A stretch of 64,000 nt of DNA from JBPOFY01 sp049889815. Its GTDB lineage: Bacteria > Verrucomicrobiota > Verrucomicrobiia > Opitutales > Coraliomargaritaceae. Below, in pieces: positions 1-7,302 of the stretch. The position numbers and the translations under genes were made by a program. The stretch's first letter is position 1. Each line of letters starts with the position of its first letter. The stretch is taken from assembly GCA_049889815.1 (NCBI GenBank), contig JBMHCR010000013.1, positions 62,001 to 126,000 on the forward strand. Direction: 5' to 3'. The notes beneath the pieces were generated by a model that was not told where the DNA came from, made no database searches, and saw only the letters and a program-made list of their open reading frames with translations.

Positions 1-1
1 G

Positions 2-1168
2 AAGTTAGAGGATTTAGGTGATGTGCGCCTCGCAGCGATCAATACGGATGCTCAGGCGCTAAACGTTTCCCCAATCGCAGAAAAGTTAACGATCGGGCGC
101 GCGATTACTCGCGGATTGGGAGCTGGCGGAGAGGTTGAGATCGGAAGGTCTGCTGCGGAGGCTGATCGGGATGCCATTGCACGAATGATTGCTGATACTG
201 ACTTGATCATTTTGATCGTTGGCCTCGGTGGTGGAACCGGGAGTGGCGCTGTTTCTGTGGTTGCCGAAGTAGCTGCAAAGACCGATGCCTTGGTGTTGGC
301 CTTCGCAACCCTGCCGTTCAGTTTCGAAGGAGCGCGCCGTAAGGAGATCGCGGAAAAGAGTCTCGGTGAATTACGTCAACTGGTGCATGGCCTTATTCCA
401 CTGCCCAACGATGTGCTTCTTCAGGAAGGCGAAGAAGACACCAGTGTATTGAACGCATTTGCAGTGGCTGACCGATGGATAGGTCGCGGGGTGAATTCGC
501 TATGCTTGATGCTTTTGAAGACCGGCCTAATCAATCAGGACTTCGGATCGTTGCGATCCGTTTTTCACGATTTGGGAGGTAAAACGATTTTCGGCACGGG
601 CACGGCAAGTGGACCTGACTATGTGAAGAATGCGCTGGATGATTTATTCATCTGCCCATTACTGCATTTGGGTGACCGCCCGTCCCAGTTGGATCGCATC
701 ATAGTGAACGTGATTGGTGGAGCAGATTTGGGAATCTCCAAGGTAAATGAGATCATGTCCATGGTTTCCAAGCGCTTCGGTTCTCGAGAGGACTTGATCT
801 TTGGCGCTGTGATCGATGAGGGGCGTAGTGAAAGCCTCGAGGTCTGCGTGCTTGGTAAGGCTGATATGGAAGTGGCACAAGTTTCAGTAGAGTCACACGA
901 GCCAGCGCCACAACGTGAGACAATGGAAGGTGGGTTAGGCTTGGAAACAGAGATTTCCAAAGAAGATACCCCACCGCGTGCAGTCCATTCCTCGAAACTG
1001 AGTAAAAAGAAAAAGAAGCCTGTTGAGCTGGATCAGGATGAATTTACTTTTATCGACTTAGATGCACAGCGGGGGTATTTTGATAAGACAGATCGCAATG
1101 ATTATAATGGCGAGGACTTGGACGTGCCAACTTACATGCGCCGAGGGATTAAGATAAAGATCAAGTAA
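2..1168 (+). CDS. ftsZ: Cell division protein FtsZ (5' end outside window)
   Basis: Tubulin-like GTPase that polymerises into the cytokinetic Z ring at mid-cell. The reading frame is open to the window edge; the GTG at 23 is internal, because the residues before it continue the family alignment. About 40 N-terminal residues lie upstream. The tubulin signature GGGTGSG lies at 69-75 counted from the GTG. The tail ends in a basic peptide after a DVPTYMRRG motif, matching the FtsZ C-terminal peptide that binds FtsA/ZipA-type partners. The T7 (synergy) loop reads NQDFGS at 171-176, so the second catalytic Asp (D212 in E. coli) is Ser. A Lys/Glu-rich linker separates core and tail. Confidence 0.95.
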   Translation, partial: KLEDLGDVRLAAINTDAQALNVSPIAEKLTIGRAITRGLGAGGEVEIGRSAAEADRDAIARMIADTDLIILIVGLGGGTGSGAVSVVAEVAAKTDALVLAFATLPFSFEGARRKEIAEKSLGELRQLVHGLIPLPNDVLLQEGEEDTSVLNAFAVADRWIGRGVNSLCLMLLKTGLINQDFGSLRSVFHDLGGKTIFGTGTASGPDYVKNALDDLFICPLLHLGDRPSQLDRIIVNVIGGADLGISKVNEIMSMVSKRFGSREDLIFGAVIDEGRSESLEVCVLGKADMEVAQVSVESHEPAPQRETMEGGLGLETEISKEDTPPRAVHSSKLSKKKKKPVELDQDEFTFIDLDAQRGYFDKTDRNDYNGEDLDVPTYMRRGIKIKIK

Positions 1169-1173
1169 GATAA

Positions 1174-1191
1174 TCACGCTAAGACCCAAAG
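1174..1191 (+). repeat. Left arm of 18-bp inverted repeat flanking the GxxExxY gene
   Basis: TCACGCTAAGACCCAAAG here is the exact reverse complement of 1594-1611. Similarity continues past the arm (GCCC versus ACCC), followed by GATAGATGAAGAT-like sequence. The pair encloses only the GxxExxY reading frame. Confidence 0.85.
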
Positions 1192-1214
1192 GCCCAAAGA
1201 TAGATGAAGATCAG

Positions 1215-1606
1215 ATGGGTAAGGAGGTCGTAGATGCTGCGATTCGTATTCATTCAGATTTAGGGCCTGGATTGTTGGAGCCGGTTTACGAAGTGGTTTT
1301 AGCCAATGAGCTTGAAAGTAGAGGTTTGGCGGTAGAACGTCAGGTTAAGGTTTCGACTAATTACAGAGGGATCACATCTGATGACGGTTTTAGAGCGGAC
1401 ATTCTCATCGAAAGTAAGGTGATCTTAGAACTCAAATCTTTAGAGCAGATGAACAAGGTTCATTATAAACAATTGCTGACTTACCTTAGATTGAGACGGA
1501 TGAAATTGGGGTTTCTGTTAAATTTGGCTCAAACTTAATGAAAGATGGCATTAAGCGTATCATCAATGAGCTTGATGATGAATCGCTTGGGGTCTTTGGG
1601 TCTTAG
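1215..1606 (+). pseudogene. GxxExxY-family protein, frameshifted
   Basis: The N-terminal 100 residues show the family signature GLLEPVY and a conserved D-x-L...LELKS core that resembles small nuclease-like folds; no biochemical role is established for the family. The 0 frame stops at 1536-1538 after FLLNLAQT. One base missing in the TTT run near 1523-1525 would instead give FGSNLMKDGIKRIINEL and a stop at 1604-1606, which is the usual family C-terminus. The gene therefore looks broken by a 1-bp deletion, or there is a sequencing error. The restored stop lies inside the right repeat arm, so coding end and repeat overlap. Confidence 0.8.
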
Positions 1607-1611
1607 CGTGA
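1594..1611 (-). repeat. Right arm of 18-bp inverted repeat flanking the GxxExxY gene
   Basis: CTTTGGGTCTTAGCGTGA is the perfect reverse complement of 1174-1191. It overlaps the last codons of the frame-restored GxxExxY gene, so gene and repeat probably travel as one unit. Confidence 0.85.
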
Positions 1612-1627
1612 GACTGCCTATCTTCAT

Positions 1628-2500
1628 TTAGCTGCTGAGCACCGTTTCCAAGGTATCAATGAGGCGGCTTCGAAGTTCTTTTGATTGTTCGGCTAATTTG
1701 CTTTGCTCGGTTTCATATGCTGCGCGGCCTTCTGAGGTTTCGATTTTGATGGGCGCGTAGCCGAGTCGCTCACAGTCGTAGGGACTTGCACGCATATCAA
1801 TAACCCGACAGCTCACTGCGTATTCGAAGCACTTCCAGAGTAGCTCTGTGCCGATCCATGGCATACACTTTGCCGCCCATTTATAGAGGTCCATGTTCGT
1901 GTGAAGGCAGCCGGGCTGTTCGTTCTCGATGCGCGTATCTTGGGTGGGTTGTTTTCGATTGAACGGCATTGCAGAGGGTGTGAAGAAGCGGAACGCGTCG
2001 AAGTGGCTACAGCAAATTGGGCGACTCTCTACAAAGGCATCAAGCTCAGCTTGGGGCAGACGAATCGGAAGTTTCCCCTCATGTCTTGCGCGACCCTCGG
2101 GACCGCCTCGGTAGACCATGGCCCATTCGTGCATTCCAAAGCATCCAAACTGAGCAGGTCTGCGTTGGACCGAAGTGCTCAAGTCGCGACTCCATTGCAG
2201 CCGTTTACGAATCTTATCGCTGAGTTTTGCTTTGTCTAAAAAGACCAGACCATCCGCATGGGAGTAGAACCTTTCGGAATAAGCGCTCGGTAGTTCAGAA
2301 GATTCGAGTTCAAAATTAAGACCGGGATGCCACTGCTCCAGATGAGCTGGTGCAAAACGGTAATAGATGAACAGAAAATCATAGACGGGGTGCATGCTTC
2401 CCCGTGCCCGGCGTTCGCGGTAGGGGAGCGTCCATTCCTCTGCTCTCGAGCGATGCGCGGCCGCTAGCGTGCGCCATTCATCTAGACTTAAGTGTTTCAC
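1628..2500 (-). CDS. Conserved protein often labelled 3-methyladenine DNA glycosylase
   Basis: A 290-residue soluble protein. Family-wide motifs are visible: HPVYDFLFIYYRF near 37, CFGMHEWAMVYR near 119, a CSHFDAFRFFTP block near 164, QPGCLHTNMDLYKWA near 195, and DMRASPYDCERLGY near 236. Homologues are commonly annotated as 3-methyladenine DNA glycosylase, but I see no helix-hairpin-helix and know of no demonstration of that activity, so function is unproven. The many conserved His, Cys and Asp residues suggest a metal or enzyme site. It overlaps the DUF983 gene by ATGA, so the two are probably cotranslated. Confidence 0.75.
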   Translation of the reverse strand: MKHLSLDEWRTLAAAHRSRAEEWTLPYRERRARGSMHPVYDFLFIYYRFAPAHLEQWHPGLNFELESSELPSAYSERFYSHADGLVFLDKAKLSDKIRKRLQWSRDLSTSVQRRPAQFGCFGMHEWAMVYRGGPEGRARHEGKLPIRLPQAELDAFVESRPICCSHFDAFRFFTPSAMPFNRKQPTQDTRIENEQPGCLHTNMDLYKWAAKCMPWIGTELLWKCFEYAVSCRVIDMRASPYDCERLGYAPIKIETSEGRAAYETEQSKLAEQSKELRSRLIDTLETVLSS

Positions 2501-2886
2501 TTCTGCGAGTCTTGTTCCGCATTTTCAGGTAGCTCATGAGGGCATGCGATAAAGTAAGTCATGATCACCCAGCAAAGCATGAAGGGGTAGAGCGCTATAC
2601 AGAGTAAAATTGAGCCGAGTATGCCGATTGTTACTCCGGTCGACATGCTGAGCTTTTCGAGTACCACTAACACACACACTGGTATGATGACAAAAACGAT
2701 GGCGAGGACATAGCCGATCGATGTTGTGCCAAAATAAAAACCGGATTCCTCTTTCTCAAGCTGCATACCACAACTCGTGCAGTCCTTGTTCAAACGGAAC
2801 CAATGTTTGAACATGCCGAACGATCCACAGTTTGGACAGCGTCCGGTTAAACTGCGAGTTAGGATCTCGCCGCGTCGGATCTTCAT
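2497..2886 (-). CDS. DUF983 membrane protein
   Basis: A 129-residue inner-membrane protein. An N-terminal zinc-ribbon pair (CPNC at 18-21 and CTSC at 36-39) is followed by YFGTTSIGY and two hydrophobic segments (about 57-80 and 86-110), the DUF983 pattern. Family function is not established; neighbours in other bacteria are often respiratory or cytochrome-oxidase genes, but none is here. The stop overlaps the start of the next minus-strand gene by 4 nt. Confidence 0.8.
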   Translation of the reverse strand: MKIRRGEILTRSLTGRCPNCGSFGMFKHWFRLNKDCTSCGMQLEKEESGFYFGTTSIGYVLAIVFVIIPVCVLVVLEKLSMSTGVTIGILGSILLCIALYPFMLCWVIMTYFIACPHELPENAEQDSQK

Positions 2887-2908
2887 CTACGATCCTGAAT
2901 ACTCCGAG

Positions 2909-3043
2909 CTACCAAAACTTATAGCTCCGTTCCTTTTGAATAGTGACACCGTTTTCTGTCCGTATAGACGAGCAGCCGCTCAGTGCGAGGACGATGAAGC
3001 TTGCTGCGAGTATGAACGCGATGGTTTTTTGTGCTTTTTTCAT
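2909..3043 (-). CDS. Small lipoprotein, hypothetical
   Basis: A 44-residue product starting MKKAQKT with a hydrophobic stretch and the lipobox LSGC at about 22-25, predicting lipidation at the Cys and a mature peptide of only about 20 residues. I chose this internal ATG because the longer frame upstream runs antiphase through the ABC transporter and lacks signal-peptide character. It lies 19 nt after the ABC exporter stop on the same strand and may share its transcript. Function unknown. Confidence 0.55.
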   Translation of the reverse strand: MKKAQKTIAFILAASFIVLALSGCSSIRTENGVTIQKERSYKFW

Positions 3044-3062
3044 AATGCGGATGGGTGGAAAA

Positions 3063-4859
3063 TTAAGACACGGTGTGAACCGTTTTCGCCTGCTTGTCGT
3101 AGAGGCTGCGATAGAGCTCACAGGTAGAATGTAGCTCACCGTGCGGGCCTGTGGCAACAATTTCGCCAGCATCGAATACAAATATGCGATCTGCATGCTG
3201 GATCGTACTAAAGCGGTGAGCAATGATGAGCACAGTGCGGCCTTTCGAGAGTTCTTCGAGGGCAGCTTGAATGTTGTGTTCACTCTCGGCGTCGAGGGCT
3301 GAGGTCGGCTCATCGAGTATAATCATCGGTGCGTTTTTAAGAAAAGCGCGTGCGATAGAGATTCGCTGGCGTTGCCCACCTGATAAGCGCGACCCACGTT
3401 CGCCAACTTCCGTCTCATAGCCGTCATCCAAAGCTTCGATGAACTCATGGGCATTTGCCATCTTCGCGGCTAAAATGACTTCTTTATCACTAGCCCCTGG
3501 CTTGCCGATTCGTATATTATTCGCGATACTGTCGCTGAAGAGAATCGCCTCTTGCGATACGATAGCTATCTGGGTGCGGAGATCTGCTTTCGAAAGTTCT
3601 TTTACGTCAATTCCGTCTATGGAAACTTCGCCATCTACAGCATCGTAGAAGCGTGGGACTAGGTTCACAAAGGTGGTCTTTCCAGCACCACTGGGGCCAA
3701 TCAGCGCGATGGTTTCGCCGACTTCAATGGATGCGTTTACATTTTTGAGCACAGCCTGGTCGTCATTAGTGTAGCGGAAAGTGACGTTCTTGAACTGGAT
3801 GTAGCCCTTTGCTTGCGGCATCGCAATAGGGTTCGATGTATCGGGAACGCTGTTTTCGCAGTTTAGGACATACTCCAGTCGATCGAGAGAGGCTTCTGCT
3901 TTGCGGAGTGTGTTCGAGACGCCTCCCAGTTTTTTGATCGGCTGATAGCACATATAAAGTGCTGCAAGAATCGAAGCGAGTGAGCCTTCATCGATGCCTT
4001 TCTCAATCGATAGATATAAAGCCGCGAGAATGGCGATCGACGTGACAAATTCGATCAGTGGGGTGAGGAGCTTGTCATATTTTACGACCTTCAACGATTG
4101 TTTGAGAAACTTTCGGCATGCTTTAGCAAAGCGCTCAGCTTCACGATCTTCCAGGTTGTAAGAGCGGATCTCGCGAGTAGCCGATAGATTCTCATTGAGG
4201 ACATGCGTCAGTTCACCTGCCTGTTTCTGAGCTTTTCCAGCTTTCGTGAGGATTATTTTCCCAATCAACTTAATCGGCAGCACGCAGGCTGGTACGGATG
4301 CGAGTGTAATTAAAATGAAGGTAATGTCCTCTTCGATGGTTGAAAGATAGACCAAGTAACCAGCAGCTGCGATGAGGGTCGCTGGCTCTTTAATCAAGCT
4401 ATCGACGACTTTTACGATGGCAGCTTGAAGTGCGGCCGTATCACCCATCACCCGACTCATGATATCACCGACTTTGTTCCGATGGAAAAATGCGATGGGT
4501 AAGGTCTGTATATGCCGGAAGACTAAGAGCCGCAGTTCCTCCAGTACATGCATACCTGTATAGGCGATAAAGTAGGAGTTTACATAGCTACCGCTGGCTC
4601 GAAAGAGGAAGACGGTTGGAATGGAAAGCAGTATCCCAGCCAAAATCCAACCTCCGGGTTTGTCATCCTGGGTCACAAGCGGGACTAAATACTTGATCAC
4701 TAAGGGCAGCCCAAAGCCAGAGGATGCCGCGTAGATTAGACCCGCCGTAAGACCGATCGCAAATTGCACGCGAACCGGTTTAAGGTATTTAAAATAAGGG
4801 CTGAAACGTTTGAGAAACATGCGATCGCAGGTGGCTTGTTTATCCTCGGAATTGGGCAA
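3063..4859 (-). CDS. MsbA-like ABC exporter, fused membrane and ATPase domains
   Basis: A homodimeric type IV ABC exporter of 598 residues, probably flipping a lipid such as lipid A or a polyisoprenyl glycan across the inner membrane. Residues about 30-320 form the six-helix membrane domain. The ATPase domain has Walker A GPSGAGKT, Q-loop SQEAILF, signature LSGGQ, Walker B ILDEPTSALD and the switch His in IAHR. The frame overlaps the preceding aminotransferase by 20 nt; an alternative start is the ATG at 4820 (MFLKRF), which removes the overlap. LPS genes elsewhere in the window make MsbA plausible, but the substrate is not proven. Confidence 0.85.
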   Translation of the reverse strand: MPNSEDKQATCDRMFLKRFSPYFKYLKPVRVQFAIGLTAGLIYAASSGFGLPLVIKYLVPLVTQDDKPGGWILAGILLSIPTVFLFRASGSYVNSYFIAYTGMHVLEELRLLVFRHIQTLPIAFFHRNKVGDIMSRVMGDTAALQAAIVKVVDSLIKEPATLIAAAGYLVYLSTIEEDITFILITLASVPACVLPIKLIGKIILTKAGKAQKQAGELTHVLNENLSATREIRSYNLEDREAERFAKACRKFLKQSLKVVKYDKLLTPLIEFVTSIAILAALYLSIEKGIDEGSLASILAALYMCYQPIKKLGGVSNTLRKAEASLDRLEYVLNCENSVPDTSNPIAMPQAKGYIQFKNVTFRYTNDDQAVLKNVNASIEVGETIALIGPSGAGKTTFVNLVPRFYDAVDGEVSIDGIDVKELSKADLRTQIAIVSQEAILFSDSIANNIRIGKPGASDKEVILAAKMANAHEFIEALDDGYETEVGERGSRLSGGQRQRISIARAFLKNAPMIILDEPTSALDAESEHNIQAALEELSKGRTVLIIAHRFSTIQHADRIFVFDAGEIVATGPHGELHSTCELYRSLYDKQAKTVHTVS

Positions 4860-6000
4860 TTACTTCGACAACTCGAGCGATCATCTCATCCGTTAGGTCA
4901 GGATAGATGGGAAGCGCGAGACTCATCGCAGCGGCTCGTTCAGAGTTGGGGAAGTCGCCCTTGGTGTAGCCAAGTAGGCGGAAGCACTCCTGTTCGTGAA
5001 GTGAGAGAGGGTAGTAAATTTCGCAGCCTACGTTGTTCGCCTTCATATGCGCCATAAGGGCGTCGCGGTTTTCGGTATAGATGACGAACTGATTGTAGAT
5101 GTGGTAGTTACCTTCCTTTTCGATTGGGAGTACGACACCGCCGTTGAGCCCTGATTCAAGATCGGCAGCAGTGCGTGTCAGACCAGCTTCTTCAAAGAGT
5201 TTGCGGTAAAGTGCCGCATTTTCACGGCGTTGTTCGTGCCAGCAGTTGAGATGAGGGAGCTTCACGTTCAGCACTGCTGCTTGAAGCGCATCCAAGCGGA
5301 AGTTGCCGCCTACACGAGCGTGGTAATATTTCGGCTCCATGCCATGGTTGCGGAGCTGCTTGGAGATTGATGCGTAATCCGCATCGTCGGTCACGAGCAT
5401 GCCGCCGTCACCAAAGCCACCGAGGTTCTTGGTCGGGAAGAAGGAGAGGCAGCCAACGTGTCCGAAGGAGCATGCGGGGCGGTCGTTTTGTTTAGCGCCA
5501 ATTGCCTGAGCAGCGTCTTCGATGACCAATAGATCGTGCTCGCGGGCGATGTCTTTGATCGCGCGCATATCTGCCATTTGCCCGAAGAGGTGCACTGGCG
5601 CAATGGCTCTTGTGCGATCTGTAATCACTGCTTTGATCTTAGAAGCATCGATGTTGAAGGTGTCTGGCTCGATGTCGACCATCACCGGCGTGGCTCCTAG
5701 GCGAACGATGGAGCCGATCGTGCCAAAGAAGGTATAAGGCGTGGTGATGACTTCGTCGCCTTTGCCGATTCCCAGAGCCATCATGGCAACGATCAAAGCG
5801 TCCGTGCCAGAGGATACACCGACCCCGTGTTCGACACCGCAGTATTTTGCCGCATTTTTTTCAAAATGCTCCACCTCAGGCCCTAGAATGAAATACTGCG
5901 AGCGCGCAACCTTGAGCACCGCCTCATCCAGCTGGTCGGCGAGGGCAGCATATTGAGGCTTTAGGTCTAAAAGAGGAACAGTGATTGGATCTTCACTCAT
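4840..6000 (-). CDS. DegT/DnrJ/EryC1/StrS-family sugar aminotransferase
   Basis: A PLP-dependent aminotransferase of 386 residues acting on nucleotide-linked keto-sugars. The N-terminus VPLLDLKPQY is characteristic. It also has GVSSGTDAL (phosphate binding), VIEDAAQAIGA (the Asp that contacts the pyridine N) and FFPTKNLGGFGDGG with the Schiff-base Lys. The fold is complete and the length typical. It sits directly upstream of the ABC exporter with a 20-nt overlap, suggesting that a modified surface sugar is made and exported together. The closest relatives are WlbE/WecE-type, but exact substrate cannot be read from sequence. Confidence 0.88.
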   Translation of the reverse strand: MSEDPITVPLLDLKPQYAALADQLDEAVLKVARSQYFILGPEVEHFEKNAAKYCGVEHGVGVSSGTDALIVAMMALGIGKGDEVITTPYTFFGTIGSIVRLGATPVMVDIEPDTFNIDASKIKAVITDRTRAIAPVHLFGQMADMRAIKDIAREHDLLVIEDAAQAIGAKQNDRPACSFGHVGCLSFFPTKNLGGFGDGGMLVTDDADYASISKQLRNHGMEPKYYHARVGGNFRLDALQAAVLNVKLPHLNCWHEQRRENAALYRKLFEEAGLTRTAADLESGLNGGVVLPIEKEGNYHIYNQFVIYTENRDALMAHMKANNVGCEIYYPLSLHEQECFRLLGYTKGDFPNSERAAAMSLALPIYPDLTDEMIARVVEVIAQFRG

Positions 6001-6073
6001 CGCTCAGATGATTCCCTGCTTTCAGCCATCTGTCTAGCCGCTTTCTGAGGAAAAGCGTGTGTTACTGGACACA

Positions 6074-6106
6074 GAAAAGCCCCCGCCGAGATAGCGGGGG
6101 CTCGGA
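6074..6106 (-). terminator. Rho-independent terminator after the PEP-CTERM gene
   Basis: Nine-base perfect stem AGCCCCCGC / GCGGGGGCT (6078-6086 and 6094-6102) with a 7-nt loop. The A-run on the plus strand at 6075-6078 gives a U-tract for minus-strand transcription. Confidence 0.85.
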
Positions 6107-6134
6107 AATTAACCCTTAAATTACAATCGCAACC

Positions 6135-6965
6135 TTACTTGCGTCGGCGCACTGCAATGAAGCCGAGGGCTGCGAGACCAGCAAGTAAAGCGTAGGAGCT
6201 CGGTTCAGGGACAACGATCGAGAAGTTGTCCATTGTCAAACTAGCTACCGCGGCGCGTTCAAGAGGCGCTTGGGAATCGCCATTCCATCCGAGTGCATAT
6301 CCGCCATATAGAGTGGAGCCGCTTGGAAGGGAAATGGTTCCATCCACCGCCCACGCAGCTTCGCCAACGCTATTGTAGACTGTGCCTTCAGTTGTCCAGG
6401 AGTCGTTGCCCAAATCAGTTAACTGGAATTCCATTGTGAACCAATCGCTAGCTTCAGTCAGACCTGCGGCAGGGAGGGTGTTTGATAGACCTAGCAGACT
6501 GTTGTTGTTCCAGCCAGTGAGGGAGGTGCCAGCACCATCCGACAAGGTGACTCCCCAGCGCTTTCCAGCGTTTCGACGATTGAACGTCAGGAATTTGCTC
6601 GTACCATCCCACCAATTGGCTGTGGTCGATACATAGAGGCCGAACGCGTTTTGGTTTGGGTCATTAGGAGTGTTTTCGTTTATTGAAAATTGGAAGTCAG
6701 AGCTGAGTGTGATCACATCTCCGCTGACTCCGTTTTTGTTCAACAACTTCCAAGCAACTCCGGAAGATGGGTCTTGAACCAAGCCATTGGTGCTATCTCT
6801 GCCTGCGCCTGCAGTAACGGTGTATTCATCATATGGAGCACCTTGGATACTCCAATCGGCTCCTGCGGGAGCACTGCCAGCATCTGCTGTGTTCCAATTT
6901 TCGCTAACTGCGAATGCAGTGGTAGCAATGGAAGCCATGGAGACGCTAAATAATATCTTTTTCAT
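6135..6965 (-). CDS. PEP-CTERM sorted secreted protein
   Basis: A 276-residue exported protein. The signal peptide MKKILFSVSMASIATTAFA decides the start at 6965; the longer frame to 7061 has no signal character. The C-terminus has the PEP-CTERM tripartite signal: VPEPSSYALL, hydrophobic helix GLAALGFIAV, then RRRK, processed by an exosortase that is not in this window. The middle is a Ser/Thr/Gly-rich, Trp-rich beta domain resembling concanavalin-like folds; no catalytic motif is visible. It sits downstream of the agar operon with its own terminator, so a role in surface attachment or polysaccharide contact is inference. Confidence 0.85.
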   Translation of the reverse strand: MKKILFSVSMASIATTAFAVSENWNTADAGSAPAGADWSIQGAPYDEYTVTAGAGRDSTNGLVQDPSSGVAWKLLNKNGVSGDVITLSSDFQFSINENTPNDPNQNAFGLYVSTTANWWDGTSKFLTFNRRNAGKRWGVTLSDGAGTSLTGWNNNSLLGLSNTLPAAGLTEASDWFTMEFQLTDLGNDSWTTEGTVYNSVGEAAWAVDGTISLPSGSTLYGGYALGWNGDSQAPLERAAVASLTMDNFSIVVPEPSSYALLAGLAALGFIAVRRRK

Positions 6966-7302
6966 TGTCTTTTTGGGGTTGGTATTTGAGTTCGATTTGA
7001 GGGGGTGTTGGCAACTGTGAGTTAACCTTACAAACCTCACCCTGTTCACTATAATCGACATTACACGAATAAAGTAAAGAAAAAAGTGATCATTCTTTGT
7101 TATCGGTCGCCATATTAGCCAAGGGACTGAATTTGAAACTGGAAATTTTCTTATAGTTCACCCGAAAGCTTGGGCGAGTTGAGCACTGTTTTTATTCGCA
7201 GGATCTGCTCTGCGTTTGGGTGAACGATCGAGAATAAACCACTGAAAGGCAGACTCTTCAACGACCATAGAATTCATCAGCTGGCTGGATTCCAACCTGC
7301 TA
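6966..7302. other. 337-nt intergenic region between PEP-CTERM gene and GH50 gene
   Basis: No convincing small gene. It holds a hyphenated inverted repeat (7156-7169 GTTCACCCGAAAGC against 7212-7225, 12 of 14 bases) about 45 nt apart, downstream of the GH50 stop on the minus strand. It has no T-tract. It presumably carries the promoter of the PEP-CTERM gene. Confidence 0.5.

Noticed and set aside
2044..2239. Plus-strand frames over the 290-residue protein
   Set aside because: Shadows of the minus-strand gene, whose HEWAMVYR and DMRASPYD motifs are conserved.
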